DNA of 64,000 bases, from assembly GCF_014650695.1 (NCBI RefSeq), contig NZ_BMVL01000012.1, positions 155,999 to 219,998 of the forward strand, in the 5' to 3' direction. The notes below the pieces were generated by a model. That model had not been told where the DNA came from. It saw only the letters and a list, made by a program, of their open reading frames with translations, and did not search any database. This stretch comes from Streptomyces avidinii (GTDB lineage: Bacteria; Actinomycetota; Actinomycetes; Streptomycetales; Streptomycetaceae). Shown here in pieces: positions 8,639 to 16,323 of this stretch; within the stretch, counting starts at the first letter, position 1, and each line of letters starts with the position of its first letter. The translations under genes and the position numbers were made by a program.

Positions 8639-9121
8639 TCACTGGTCCTTGAGGTTCCAGGGCAGGACGAGCCCGTACTTCCACAGGTAGAAGCCGATCA
8701 GCGCGCCCGCGATGACGAGGCCCACGCTGGTCAGGATGATGTTGCGGCGGCGGACCTTCGGGTCGAGCGCCTTCTGTGCCGCTTCGGTGACTTTCCGCTT
8801 CGTCCAGCGCAGCACGAGGTGGGCCCAGGCGAACTCGGTGGCCCAGATCGCCAGGCCCGCGAAGATCGCGACCCAGCCGGGGCCGGGCAGCACGAGCATG
8901 GCGACACCGGCGGCGATCACGGCGAGGCCGACGATGAAGACGCCGACCTGCCAGCTCAGGTGCAGGCTCTTGTTGGACTTGATGAAGGCCGGGGCCTTCG
9001 ATACGTGCGGCGTCTGCGCGGCGCCCTCCGCAGCGGCCTCCGAGCCAGCGGCCGCGGTGGGTTCCGGCGTGGATTCGTCAGCGGCGGACCCGTGGGTGCC
9101 GCGGTCACTCCCCGTATTCAT
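8639..9121 (-). CDS. PGPGW family (TIGR02611-type) membrane protein
   Basis: A 160-aa inner-membrane protein. The first about 45 residues are polar and disordered; then two adjacent membrane helices (about 57-78 and 83-101) are joined by the diagnostic PGPGW motif at 79-83, followed by a basic loop (RWTKRKVTEAAQKALDPKVRRR) and a third helix (about 128-147). This arrangement matches the actinobacterial TIGR02611 family; no biochemical function is known. It is divergent from ssgB, sharing a 177-base intergenic region, a neighbourhood I recall as conserved in Streptomyces. The last gene-proximal bases run into the tRNA-Val region, with 46 bases between. Confidence 0.88.
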   Translation of the reverse strand: MNTGSDRGTHGSAADESTPEPTAAAGSEAAAEGAAQTPHVSKAPAFIKSNKSLHLSWQVGVFIVGLAVIAAGVAMLVLPGPGWVAIFAGLAIWATEFAWAHLVLRWTKRKVTEAAQKALDPKVRRRNIILTSVGLVIAGALIGFYLWKYGLVLPWNLKDQ

Positions 9122-9213
9122 GAACCCGAATCTACCCGAGCTCGATACACACGTGAATGCAGGTTTGGATCCGCCGTCCGAGGGACCCAGAGGTCCGCAA
9201 AACGGTCAGAGGG

Positions 9214-9240
9214 GTTTACAACGGCACCGTAGGTGGCATG
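9214..9240 (+). promoter_or_regulatory. Possible sigma-H (SigB-type) promoter of ssgB
   Basis: GTTTAC at 9214-9219 followed after 12 bases by GGTGGC resembles the GTTTAA-N12-14-GGGTAT consensus of SigB-like factors. Sigma-H control of ssgB is known in Streptomyces coelicolor; the -10 match here is imperfect, so the assignment is tentative. Confidence 0.3.
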
Positions 9241-9298
9241 TCGATTTCGCCGACGTGCGAATCCCCGAGCGCACACTGAGCGAAAGGCCCTGGCGCTT

Positions 9299-9712
9299 AT
9301 GAACACCACGGTCAGCTGCGAGCTGCACCTGCGCCTCGTTGTGTCGAGCGAGTCCTCACTGCCTGTTCCCGCGGGCCTGCGGTATGACACGGCCGACCCC
9401 TACGCCGTGCACGCCACCTTCCACACCGGCGCCGAGGAGACGGTCGAATGGGTATTCGCCCGCGACCTCCTCGCGGAGGGCCTCCACAGGCCCACCGGTA
9501 CCGGCGACGTCCGCGTCTGGCCGTCCCGCAGCCACGGTCAGGGCGTCGTCTGCATCGCCCTGAGCTCACCGGAGGGAGAAGCACTGCTCGAAGCACCAGC
9601 CCGAGCACTCGAGTCGTTCCTCAAGCGGACGGACGCCGCGGTCCCGCCCGGGACCGAGCACCGGCACTTCGACCTCGACAAGGAGCTCTCCCACATCCTG
9701 GCCGAAAGCTGA
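9299..9712 (+). CDS. ssgB: Sporulation-specific cell division protein SsgB
   Basis: A 137-aa SsgA-like protein. SsgB marks the future sporulation septa and recruits FtsZ during aerial hyphal division, working with SsgA. The full conserved sequence is recognisable, from MNTTVSCELHLRLV through the central EETVEWVFARDLLAEG to the C-terminal FDLDKELSHILAES, and the length equals that of the S. coelicolor protein. ATG at 9299 gives the canonical start; the frame continues upstream to 9233 but this extension is not part of the family. It stands alone behind a divergent intergenic region containing a possible SigB-type promoter. This gene is a strong indicator that the host is a sporulating streptomycete. 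Confidence 0.97.
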   Translation: MNTTVSCELHLRLVVSSESSLPVPAGLRYDTADPYAVHATFHTGAEETVEWVFARDLLAEGLHRPTGTGDVRVWPSRSHGQGVVCIALSSPEGEALLEAPARALESFLKRTDAAVPPGTEHRHFDLDKELSHILAES

Positions 9713-9913
9713 GCCAGGCCTACAGCCGCTCGACACCGTCCGACTCGGGGCGACGGTGCGGGTCGGCCGACAACCACATACGGCAGTGCCGGCGCTGTTC
9801 CCGCGGAAGCCACCCGCGAGGACGGCGCCGGTCTGCTTCGGCGGGACCCGCTATTGTCGGGCGGCAGCGGCGGCGCCCCCGTCGCCGCAGGCCCGGCCCC
9901 TGAGGGAGACCCC

Positions 9914-10534
9914 GTGCAGATCCCCCACGACACCCGTCGCGCGCTCGACGTCGTCGTCGCGCTGGTGAACACCGCGGCCGAGACGGACCAGCCCGACGGG
10001 CTCTCCGACATCGGCGCGCTGCGCGGATTCGTCCAGGAATACTCGATCAGCGACGTCGGCGAGCTCAGCGCCCGCGACCTGGCCGGGGTCCGGACCGTGC
10101 GCCAGAAGTTCGCCCAGGTCTTCGCCTCCCCGAACCCGCGTGCGGCTTCCATACTGATCAACGAGCTCGTGGCCACGGCCGGCACCACCCCGCAGCTGAC
10201 CGACCACGACGGCTACGACTGGCACGTGCACTACTTCGCGCCGGGCGCGTCGGTGGGCGACCACCTGGCGGCGGACGGCGGCATGGCCCTGGCCTTCATC
10301 GTGGTCTCCGGCGAACAGGAACGACTGCGCCGCTGCGAGGCGCCGGACTGCCGACGGGCCTTCGTGGACCTGTCCCGCAACCGCTCCCGGCGCTACTGCG
10401 ACAGCCGGACCTGCGGGAACCGGCTGCACGTGGCGGCGTACCGGGCCCGGCGCAAGGAGGCCGACGCGGAGGCGTCAGAGCAGGAAGAGATCGTGCACGG
10501 CGGCGAGCAGCAGCAGGATGCCGATCACCGCTAG
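9914..10534 (+). CDS. CGNR zinc-finger protein (ABATE domain regulator)
   Basis: A 206-aa putative transcription regulator. The N-terminal part (about 1-130) looks like the ABATE domain (RRALDVVVALVNT..., stress-linked ligand binding) and the C-terminal CGNR finger has C141, C146, C162 and C167 with CGNR at 167-170 followed by basic RARRK, the presumed DNA-binding element. GTG at 9914 is preceded by GAGGGAGA and fits the family start; the upstream extension is proline/glycine rich and unlikely to be translated. The last about 20 residues (EQEEIVHGGEQQQDADHR) are unlike the family and overlap a short antisense ORF. Its target genes cannot be inferred. Confidence 0.88.
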   Translation: MQIPHDTRRALDVVVALVNTAAETDQPDGLSDIGALRGFVQEYSISDVGELSARDLAGVRTVRQKFAQVFASPNPRAASILINELVATAGTTPQLTDHDGYDWHVHYFAPGASVGDHLAADGGMALAFIVVSGEQERLRRCEAPDCRRAFVDLSRNRSRRYCDSRTCGNRLHVAAYRARRKEADAEASEQEEIVHGGEQQQDADHR

Positions 10535-10591
10535 GAAGATCATCAGGGGCGGTTGGGAAAGCGCGAAGAGACAGCCTCGCGGCTCCTCCAC
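10475..10591 (-). CDS. Candidate small membrane peptide, antisense to the end of the CGNR gene
   Basis: A 38-codon frame starting with GTG at 10591 (or 22 codons from ATG 10543) encodes a peptide dominated by one hydrophobic helix, MIFLAVIGILLLLAAVHDLF, with an acidic/basic N-terminus. It overlaps the 3' end of the convergent CGNR gene. There is no ribosome binding site directly before the GTG; GGAGGAG occurs just inside the frame, too far from the ATG for normal use. The composition is typical of small actinobacterial membrane proteins, but coding is unproven. Confidence 0.35.
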   Translation of the reverse strand: MEEPRGCLFALSQPPLMIFLAVIGILLLLAAVHDLFLL

Positions 10592-10749
10592 AACGGGGGC
10601 GGGTACCGGCGGCTCACCGTGCGATGTCTCGAACATGTCGGGCCGATGATGGCGCAGGGCACCACGGACCGCCCCTCAACACGCCAACATCCGCGCGGGA
10701 GTTCGCTCGATCTTGTGGACGAGGGCTGCTCCGCGGGTGCCGTCGGACC

Positions 10750-10796
10750 GGATCGCGGGTGGGCACGCGGGTCGGATCGCGGGTCGGGCCCCGGGT
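10750..10796. repeat. Short direct repeats of a GATCGCGGGT unit
   Basis: GGATCGCGGGT occurs at 10750 and again at 10774, with related GCGGGTCGG copies between and after. It is a small imperfect tandem array just downstream of the 153-aa membrane protein gene; no function is evident. Confidence 0.5.
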
Positions 10797-11257
10797 CAGA
10801 TCCCGTGCTTCTTGAGGATGGCCTCGATGTCGGAGAAGTCGTCGGCGGGAGCGGCGGACTGCGGCCGTGAACCGCTTCCGGCTGCTCCCAGCGACGGCGC
10901 GGAAGCGGCCGGGGCGACGGCCTCCGCGACCGGGCTCCCCTTGACCTTCTTCGGGGACTTCCCGGACTTCGCGGGCGTCCCGGACCGCTCGGAGGCGGCG
11001 AGGCCGCGGCGCTCGACGGCGCGGGTGGTCATGAAGAGCAGCCAGGACAGCCCCAGCAGCCCGAAGCCGATCCAGACGGTCGGATTGAAGACCATCCCGG
11101 ACACCCACTCCACGAAGCCCGTCATCACCAGGGCGACCGGCACCAGTGCGTACGCGGCGATCCGCGTGGCGGCGAGGAAGCGCTTGCGGTAGGCGGTCAC
11201 CGCGGCCAGGCCCAGGCCCGCCGCTGACACCGCGGAGCAAATGGTCTCGGCAAGCAT
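10796..11257 (-). CDS. Conserved membrane protein with charged C-terminal tail
   Basis: A 153-aa protein with an N-terminal pair or triplet of hydrophobic segments (about 4-22, 32-50 and 58-78) followed by a long Ala/Pro/Ser-rich cytosolic tail that ends in an acidic then basic motif, DDFSDIEAILKKHGI. I do not recognise an enzymatic domain. The terminal motif looks like a short helical docking peptide rather than random sequence, because it is the only ordered-looking part of the tail. ATG 11257 is the first start in the frame. The gene is divergent from the DsbA-like gene, which starts 176 bases away. Confidence 0.75.
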   Translation of the reverse strand: MLAETICSAVSAAGLGLAAVTAYRKRFLAATRIAAYALVPVALVMTGFVEWVSGMVFNPTVWIGFGLLGLSWLLFMTTRAVERRGLAASERSGTPAKSGKSPKKVKGSPVAEAVAPAASAPSLGAAGSGSRPQSAAPADDFSDIEAILKKHGI

Positions 11258-11433
11258 GCGGTCCTCCGGACTCTCGGCGGGTCGGCGATCTGTCCCTATC
11301 CATCCTGCACCGACCGCCGCCGCAGCGGCCAGGTCCGCAGCCGGCCCCGGACGGATCTCCGGGACATCTCCGGGTCGCTCCTCCTCCCTGGGTCCCGGTC
11401 GGTGGGGAGGTCGGGGACTGGGAGACTGTCCGT

Positions 11434-11931
11434 ATGACCGATTCCGTGATCCTCGACGTCTGGTGCGAACTGCAGTGCCCGGACTGCCACCGCGCCCTGG
11501 ACGACGTACGCGCCCTGCGGGCCCGCTACGGCGACCGGCTGGACATCCGGCTGCGCCACTTCCCGCTGGAGAAGCACAAGCACGCCTTCGCCGCGGCCCA
11601 GGCCGCCGAGGAGGCCGTGGAGCAGGGCCGGGGCTGGCCCTACGCGGAGGCCGTACTGGCGCGCACCGCCGAGCTGGCCGAGCGCGGCGAGTCGGTCCTG
11701 CTGGACGTGGCGCGTGAACTGGGTCTCGACGTCGAGGAGTTCGACACGGCCCTGATCGACGGTCGGCACATCCTGATCGTCGACGCCGACCAGGCCGAGG
11801 GCAAGGCCATCGGCGTGACCGGGACCCCGACGTACGTGATCGACGGGCAGCGGCTCGACGGCGGCAAGAGCCAGGACGGCCTGCGCGCCCGCATCGAGGA
11901 GATCGCCGACCGCCTGCTCGCGCAGGCCTAG
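11434..11931 (+). CDS. DsbA/FrnE-family thioredoxin-fold oxidoreductase
   Basis: A 165-aa thioredoxin-fold protein. The redox motif is C15-P-D-C18, followed by a helical insertion (residues about 45-120: HFPLEKHKHAFAAAQAAEEA...) characteristic of DsbA, and the cis-proline loop GVTGTPTYVIDG near residue 135. There is no signal peptide, so it acts in the cytosol like the FrnE-type relatives, probably as a disulfide isomerase or oxidoreductase of unknown substrate. ATG 11434 is chosen because it directly precedes the first beta strand (VILDVWCELQC). Its stop codon is shared as the palindrome CTAG with that of the convergent GNAT gene. Confidence 0.88.
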   Translation: MTDSVILDVWCELQCPDCHRALDDVRALRARYGDRLDIRLRHFPLEKHKHAFAAAQAAEEAVEQGRGWPYAEAVLARTAELAERGESVLLDVARELGLDVEEFDTALIDGRHILIVDADQAEGKAIGVTGTPTYVIDGQRLDGGKSQDGLRARIEEIADRLLAQA

Positions 11932-12752
11932 ATCAGGTCCTTGGCGAAGTTGAAGTTCGTGGGGCGGTAGTCGAGGGACTGGTACAGCCGCAGGGCCGGG
12001 GTGTTGTCGGTGAAGACGTGGAGCGCCAGCCGGCGGTGCCCGTCGGCGAGGGCCACGCGCTCGGCGAGCAGCATCAGGTCGCGGCCGTGCCCGCGGCCCC
12101 GGTGCTCGGCCCGCACCTCGATGTCGTAGATGTACGAGCCCTCCCCGTACGGCGCGAGCCACACGTGGCCGACGGGCACCCCGGCCGCCTCCAGGACGAC
12201 GAAGGTGACGTCCGGGGTCGCCAGGCCCCGGGGCAGCCGGCTCTCGTGGTCGGCAACCGACTTGGCGCGGGCGGCCTCGGCGGACATGCCGCGGCCGCGC
12301 CAGTTCTCGGCGTAGCCGTCGACGGCCGCCGCGTGCCAGACCTCGTACTCGGCGTCCGTCATGGGCCGGCCGAGGACCCCCTCGGAGAGGGCGGGCGGCT
12401 CGGCCGGCAGGTCTTTGGCCATATGGCGGCTGTACTCGCTGTAGCCGAGGGCCTCGGCCATGCACAGGCCGCCCTCCGATTCCGCCGGAACCGACACGCG
12501 GACCCGGCGGCAGCCCCAGCCGCGCAGCACCTCCTCGGCGGCGAGCGCGGCCACGGTGGCCCTCCCCCGCCGCCGGTCCCCGTCCTCGACGGCCAGGTCG
12601 CGGATCTCCCCGACCGTGGGCCCGAAGGGGGTGTCGGACGCGATCAGCAGGGCGCCGACCCGCCTGCTGTTGACCCGGATCTCGTACGGGCGCGACCGCG
12701 CCCCGTCCGCCGTGTGCTGGAGCGGCCCGGACGGCCGCAGGGTGGTGGTCAT
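11928..12752 (-). CDS. Tandem-domain GNAT acetyltransferase
   Basis: A 274-aa protein containing two GNAT folds. The first half carries EIRDLAVEDGDRRRGRATVAAL with the RRRGRA acetyl-CoA loop; the second half has IYDIEVRAEHRGRGHGRDLM with RGRGHG, followed by NTPALRLYQSLDY near the C-terminus. Tandem GNAT proteins in actinobacteria include MshD-like mycothiol synthases, but the sequence here is not close enough to call that. The C-terminal domain is the more complete and probably the catalytic one. ATG at 12752 is the start that gives the first beta strand; an upstream frame extension is arginine/glycine rich. The gene ends in a CTAG stop overlapping the DsbA-like gene stop. Confidence 0.85.
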   Translation of the reverse strand: MTTTLRPSGPLQHTADGARSRPYEIRVNSRRVGALLIASDTPFGPTVGEIRDLAVEDGDRRRGRATVAALAAEEVLRGWGCRRVRVSVPAESEGGLCMAEALGYSEYSRHMAKDLPAEPPALSEGVLGRPMTDAEYEVWHAAAVDGYAENWRGRGMSAEAARAKSVADHESRLPRGLATPDVTFVVLEAAGVPVGHVWLAPYGEGSYIYDIEVRAEHRGRGHGRDLMLLAERVALADGHRRLALHVFTDNTPALRLYQSLDYRPTNFNFAKDLI

Positions 12753-12824
12753 CCCCTGAGTTCTACCCTTCCCGCAGCCGCCGCGACAGCCCTCCTGCCG
12801 GGCGGACACCCGGCCGGACACCCG

Positions 12825-13646
12825 CTACGGGTCGATGTCCGCGGCGGCCTTCACCTCGAAGATCCGCATCACCTCGGCGGTCACCGGTCCGGGGGCGCGC
12901 CCCAGGTCGCGGTCGTCGATCCGCAGCACCGCCTGGGCGTCGCGCAGCGAGGAGGTCACGAAGACCTCCTCGGCCTGCTCCAGCGCCTCGAAGGGCAGGT
13001 CGGTCTCCTTGGCACCGGCCCACTCGATGATCAGGGCCCGGGTGATGCCGGCGAGGCAGCCGGAGACCAGCGGCGGGGTGTGCAGTTCGCCGTCGAGGAC
13101 GACGAAGACGTTGGAGCCGGTGCCCTCGCAGAGCCGGCCGAGGGTGTTGGCGAGGAGCGCCTCGGAGGCCCCGGCCCGGTGGGCGGCGGCGAGGGCGACC
13201 ACGTTCTCGGCGTACGAGGTGGTCTTGAGTCCGGCCACGGCCGAGCGCTCGTTGCGGACCCAGGGCACGGTGACGACGGCGGTGGTGTCCGGCCGGCGGG
13301 GGGAGTCGGCGACGGCGGCGATCAGGGTGGTCCCGGCGTCCCCGCGGTCGGAGCCGAGCGGGGAGACACCACCGGTGTAGGTGAGGCGCAGCCGCCCGTG
13401 CTCCAGCGGGTTGGCCTCCAGTACGGCGGCGCAGGCGCGGCGGACCTCGTCGAGGTCGGGGTCCGGCAGGCCCAGGCCCCGGGCCGAGCGGGTGAGCCGC
13501 TCCAGGTGGCGGGTGAGCGCGAAGGCGCGACCGCGCTCCGCCTTCAGCGTCTCGAAGACGCCGTCGCCCACGGTCAGGCCGTGGTCGAGGACGGATACCT
13601 TCGCGCGGTCCACCTCGGTCAGCTCTCCGTCGAGCCAGATTCTCAT
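12825..13646 (-). CDS. pabC: Aminodeoxychorismate lyase (class IV aminotransferase fold)
   Basis: A 273-aa PLP enzyme that converts 4-amino-4-deoxychorismate to p-aminobenzoate and pyruvate for folate synthesis. The fold-type IV features are clear: VSVLDHGLTVGDGVFETLK near the N-terminus, the Schiff-base lysine in GLKTTSYAENV, and the phosphate-binding GRLCEGTGSNVF segment, with TSSLRDAQAV near the C-terminus. Its ATG overlaps the TGA of the upstream chorismate-binding gene by four bases (ATGA), so both subunits of the PABA branch are coupled. A branched-chain or D-amino acid aminotransferase activity is the alternative for this fold, but the neighbour strongly favours PabC. Confidence 0.9.
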   Translation of the reverse strand: MRIWLDGELTEVDRAKVSVLDHGLTVGDGVFETLKAERGRAFALTRHLERLTRSARGLGLPDPDLDEVRRACAAVLEANPLEHGRLRLTYTGGVSPLGSDRGDAGTTLIAAVADSPRRPDTTAVVTVPWVRNERSAVAGLKTTSYAENVVALAAAHRAGASEALLANTLGRLCEGTGSNVFVVLDGELHTPPLVSGCLAGITRALIIEWAGAKETDLPFEALEQAEEVFVTSSLRDAQAVLRIDDRDLGRAPGPVTAEVMRIFEVKAAADIDP

Positions 13647-14725
13647 GGTGCGGTCCTTCCGATCGTGCCGTTCGCCCCCTGGGTACCGCTGACCTCGTGG
13701 CCCGTGGCCACCCGCAGCAGGCGGGCCGCCTTGAGCTCGGTCTCCGCCCACTCGCGGTCGGGATCGGAGCCCCAGGTGATGCCGGCGCCGGTGCCGAAGA
13801 GCAGGCGGGGGCCGCCGGGGGTCCCGCGGTCGATCCAGAAGGTGCGGATGCCGACGGCGAGCTCGGCGGTGCCCCGGTCGGCGTCGACCCAGCCGATGCC
13901 TCCGCAGTAGGGGCCGCGCGGCGCGGTCTCCAGCGCCTCGATGATCCGCAGGGCGGAGGACTTGGGCGCGCCGGTGACGGATCCGGGCGGGAAGGTGGCG
14001 GCGAGCAGTTCGGGCCAGCCGGCGCCGTCGGCGAGCTCGCCGCTGACGACGGAGACCAGGTGGACCAGCCCCGGGTGCTCCTCGACGGCGCACAGCTCGG
14101 GGACGGCGACGGAGCCCGTCGCGCAGACCCGTCCGAGGTCGTTGCGCACGAGGTCCACGATCATCACGTTCTCGGCGTGGTCCTTGGGGAGCAGGTCGTC
14201 GACGGTGCGGCCGGTGCCCTTGATGGGCCCGGACTCGATGTGACGACCGGACCGGCGCAGGTACAGCTCGGGGGAGGCAGTCGCGATCTCGACCCCGTAC
14301 GCGGCCAGGCGAATCGTTCCTGCAAAGGGTGCCGGGTTGCCGCGCGCGAGCAGCGCGGTGAGCGCGTCGACGTCGGCGCGGTCCGGGTGGGGCAGCGGCG
14401 CCGACATCACCCGACAGAGGTTGGCCTGGTAGACCTCGCCGGCGGCGATGTGCTCGCGGACCCGCCGTACGCCGGCCACGTAGGCGGCACGGTCCAGCGA
14501 GGAGGTCCACCGGTCGGGGTCGGGTCCGCGCCAGGCCCCGGGGACGGGCGCGGGCACCGGCTCGCGACGCACGTCGCCGAAGCGCGCGCAGACGAGCCGC
14601 CCTTCGAAGTCGGCGGACACCGCCCAGAAGCCGGTGGAGTCGAGAGCGGCGGGATCGCTGGTGACGTCGCGGAGATCGGTCGCGAGGAGGCCGCCGAAGC
14701 GGGCCATGGGGGGCAGGTCGTGCAC
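13643..14725 (-). CDS. pabB: Aminodeoxychorismate synthase component I / chorismate-binding enzyme
   Basis: A 360-aa chorismate-utilising enzyme. The C-terminal chorismate-binding domain is complete: GEVYQANLCR, SPELYLRR, the GPIKGTGRT signature, the LVRNDLGRVC motif, and PPGSVTGAPK with the nearby IIEALE and YCGGIGW segments. With a glutamine amidotransferase partner (not in this window) it would aminate chorismate; the coupled pabC gene then releases p-aminobenzoate. GTG 14725 is the likely start; ATG six codons later is an alternative and no strong ribosome binding site distinguishes them. The N-terminal subdomain is shorter than in anthranilate synthase TrpE, which supports PabB. Confidence 0.9.
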   Translation of the reverse strand: MHDLPPMARFGGLLATDLRDVTSDPAALDSTGFWAVSADFEGRLVCARFGDVRREPVPAPVPGAWRGPDPDRWTSSLDRAAYVAGVRRVREHIAAGEVYQANLCRVMSAPLPHPDRADVDALTALLARGNPAPFAGTIRLAAYGVEIATASPELYLRRSGRHIESGPIKGTGRTVDDLLPKDHAENVMIVDLVRNDLGRVCATGSVAVPELCAVEEHPGLVHLVSVVSGELADGAGWPELLAATFPPGSVTGAPKSSALRIIEALETAPRGPYCGGIGWVDADRGTAELAVGIRTFWIDRGTPGGPRLLFGTGAGITWGSDPDREWAETELKAARLLRVATGHEVSGTQGANGTIGRTAP

Positions 14726-14822
14726 GGCTGCGAGTCTATGACCGGTGACGACGCGGCGCCGGTGCGGTGACGGGCGGGTGACCTGTGGTGATCGAGCGGC
14801 AGCACGCTGCGGAAACGCGTTT

Positions 14823-14850
14823 TTGAGCTGGCCCGGGAATCCGCTAGAGT
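14823..14850 (+). promoter_or_regulatory. Promoter of the tRNA cluster
   Basis: TTGAGC at 14823-14828, a 16-base spacer and TAGAGT at 14845-14850 fit the streptomycete vegetative (HrdB-type) promoter with a TAGRRT -10 element. It lies 55 bases upstream of tRNA-Gly, the first gene of the cluster. Confidence 0.7.
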
Positions 14851-14905
14851 TCAACACGTCGCCAGGGAGCGAAGGGGCAAAACCCCGGAGCGAGCACGGC
14901 GACCT

Positions 14906-14978
<73 letters not shown>

Positions 14979-15017
14979 CGAAGTGGGGGATCTTCCCGAG
15001 AACCCCTGCAGCTCCAT

Positions 15018-15088
15018 GGTGGAGTGGCCGAGAGGCGAGGCAACGGCCTGCAAAGCCGTCTACACGGGTTCAAATCCCGTCTCCACCT
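15018..15088 (+). tRNA. tRNA-Cys (anticodon GCA)
   Basis: Acceptor GGTGGAG/CTCCACC with discriminator T; anticodon stem ACGGC/GCCGT with loop CTGCAAA giving anticodon GCA; T-arm CGGGTTCAAATCCCG. Unlike its neighbours, the CCA end is encoded at 15089-15091. Confidence 0.96.
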
Positions 15089-15092
15089 CCAA

Positions 15093-15164
15093 GGACGATT
15101 AGCTCAGCGGGAGAGCGCTTCCCTGACACGGAAGAGGTCACTGGTTCAATCCCAGTATCGTCCA
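15093..15164 (+). tRNA. tRNA-Val (anticodon GAC), copy 1
   Basis: A 72-base cloverleaf with acceptor GGACGAT/ATCGTCC, discriminator A, anticodon stem CTTCC/GGAAG and loop CTGACAC (anticodon GAC), T-arm CTGGTTCAATCCCAG. It begins only two bases after the tRNA-Cys CCA, so it must be cut from a shared transcript. Confidence 0.97.
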
Positions 15165-15183
15165 CTGATCCGCAAGGATCCCC

Positions 15184-15255
15184 GCGCGATTAGCTCAGCG
15201 GGAGAGCGCTTCCCTGACACGGAAGAGGTCACTGGTTCAATCCCAGTATCGCGCA
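15184..15255 (+). tRNA. tRNA-Val (anticodon GAC), copy 2
   Basis: Same body as copy 1 (D-arm, anticodon arm and T-arm identical) but with acceptor stem GCGCGAT/ATCGCGC: two bases changed on each side of the stem, keeping all pairs. Confidence 0.97.
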
Positions 15256-15297
15256 CGCAGTACCTGTACGACCTGCGGCTTTCGAGCCGCGGAGCCC

Positions 15298-15369
15298 GCG
15301 CGATTAGCTCAGCGGGAGAGCGCTTCCCTGACACGGAAGAGGTCACTGGTTCAATCCCAGTATCGCGCA
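15298..15369 (+). tRNA. tRNA-Val (anticodon GAC), copy 3
   Basis: Identical to copy 2, including the GCGCGAT/ATCGCGC acceptor stem. It is the last gene of the cluster and is followed directly by a strong hairpin terminator. Confidence 0.97.
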
Positions 15370-15374
15370 CCACC

Positions 15375-15410
15375 CGAAAGCCCCGGCCGTTCTCACGGCC
15401 GGGGCTTTCG
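15375..15410 (+). terminator. Terminator of the tRNA cluster
   Basis: A 16-bp perfect inverted repeat (CGAAAGCCCCGGCCGT / ACGGCCGGGGCTTTCG) with a TCTC loop, five bases after the last tRNA-Val. Confidence 0.85.
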
Positions 15411-15454
15411 CGTTACCCCGCACGGGTGGGCGGGGCACGAAAGAGGGCATGAAA

Positions 15455-15500
15455 AAGGGTGCTGCCCGTCCGACTCCCCAGTCGTACGGGCAGCACCCTT
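15455..15500 (-). terminator. Terminator downstream of the 61-aa membrane protein gene
   Basis: A 15-bp stem (AAGGGTGCTGCCCGT and complement) around a 16-base loop that itself contains a CGACT/AGTCG inner stem; on the minus strand it is followed by a T run. It ends transcription from the small membrane protein gene and also shields it from the tRNA cluster. Confidence 0.8.
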
Positions 15501-15592
15501 CACCTGCCGTCCGTCCGTCTTTCCCCCGTCCCCACGGGGTTCGACAGGCCGATGTCCCGGTCCGGGCCGCTCTCCCGGACCTGGGGCGCCGC

Positions 15593-15778
15593 TCAGCGCC
15601 CCAGCATCAGACCTACGGACGACGCCTGTGCCGCCAGCTGATCGAAGCCTCCGAAGAGGAAGAGCAGCAGGGCGGCCAGGGGGAGCACCATGGCCGCGGC
15701 CACCAGTGGGTGGCGGGTGCCGGACTCGTGGCCGTTGAACGCGAATGCCTTGCGTCCCTGCCGAGCGATGTCCGCCAT
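15593..15778 (-). CDS. Small single-span membrane protein
   Basis: A 61-aa protein with a soluble basic N-terminus (MADIARQGRKAFAFNGHESG, about residues 1-20) and one strongly hydrophobic segment (about 25-45, LVAAAMVLPLAALLLFLFGG), then a short amphipathic tail. ATG 15778 is preceded by an excellent AGGGAGAGG ribosome binding site, and the gene has its own terminator, so it is very likely real despite its size. No family function is known to me. Its upstream region contains an AGTGAC...GTCACT inverted repeat that may be an operator. Confidence 0.75.
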   Translation of the reverse strand: MADIARQGRKAFAFNGHESGTRHPLVAAAMVLPLAALLLFLFGGFDQLAAQASSVGLMLGR

Positions 15779-16323
15779 GGTCCTCTCCCTGTCGTCTGGC
15801 AGCGGCGGGCTTGTGACCTCGGGGGACGAGTGCGCCACCCGCCGCTTGTCTTCAACACTAGGCGGGCGGGCGGCCCCTGGCCTCATGCCCTCGTACCCAT
15901 TGCCGGGCCTACAGGAGGATGACGGGGCCTCCCCCGTGTACTCCCCTGGGTGGAGACCGCTCCCCCGGTGTGAGGGTCTTCCCGGAGGGGATGACCGGAG
16001 GGTAGTGACTTCGCTCACTTCCGTCACTCCCTGTTGCCGCGTGTCCGACCACCGGCCGCCGACAAGATCCACTCGGCTGTGGGCCCCGTACGGGCACGTC
16101 ACCATGCGTCCGGACCGCCCCTGGGACGCCAATCCCCTTGGTGCAAAGGCCGCTTGGGGCTATGGAGCACCCCGGGCATACCCCCGGGCGGCGGCGCCGA
16201 CGCTCCCTCAAGTGTGCTGTGCCGCACTGACAATCGAATCCCCCGGCGAGGGCGCGGCCTCTGAGCACGCATGCCGGATGGTCCGTAAGCTGTGCCACGT
16301 CAACAGGACGACCGGTCAGCGGG
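15779..16323. other. 545-base intergenic region
   Basis: Divergent space between the 61-aa membrane protein and the kinase. Codon-usage-like bias is weak in every frame and no start with a ribosome binding site leads to a plausible protein. It holds the inverted repeat at 16004-16028 and a small CCCCGGG...CCCGGG hairpin near 16170-16190, and presumably both promoters. Confidence 0.5.
16004..16028. promoter_or_regulatory. Inverted repeat, possible operator
   Basis: AGTGAC and GTCACT arms are separated by 13 bases, with additional TCACT direct copies inside. The symmetry and position (about 225 bases before the small membrane protein gene) suggest a regulator site; the protein is unknown. Confidence 0.35.
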
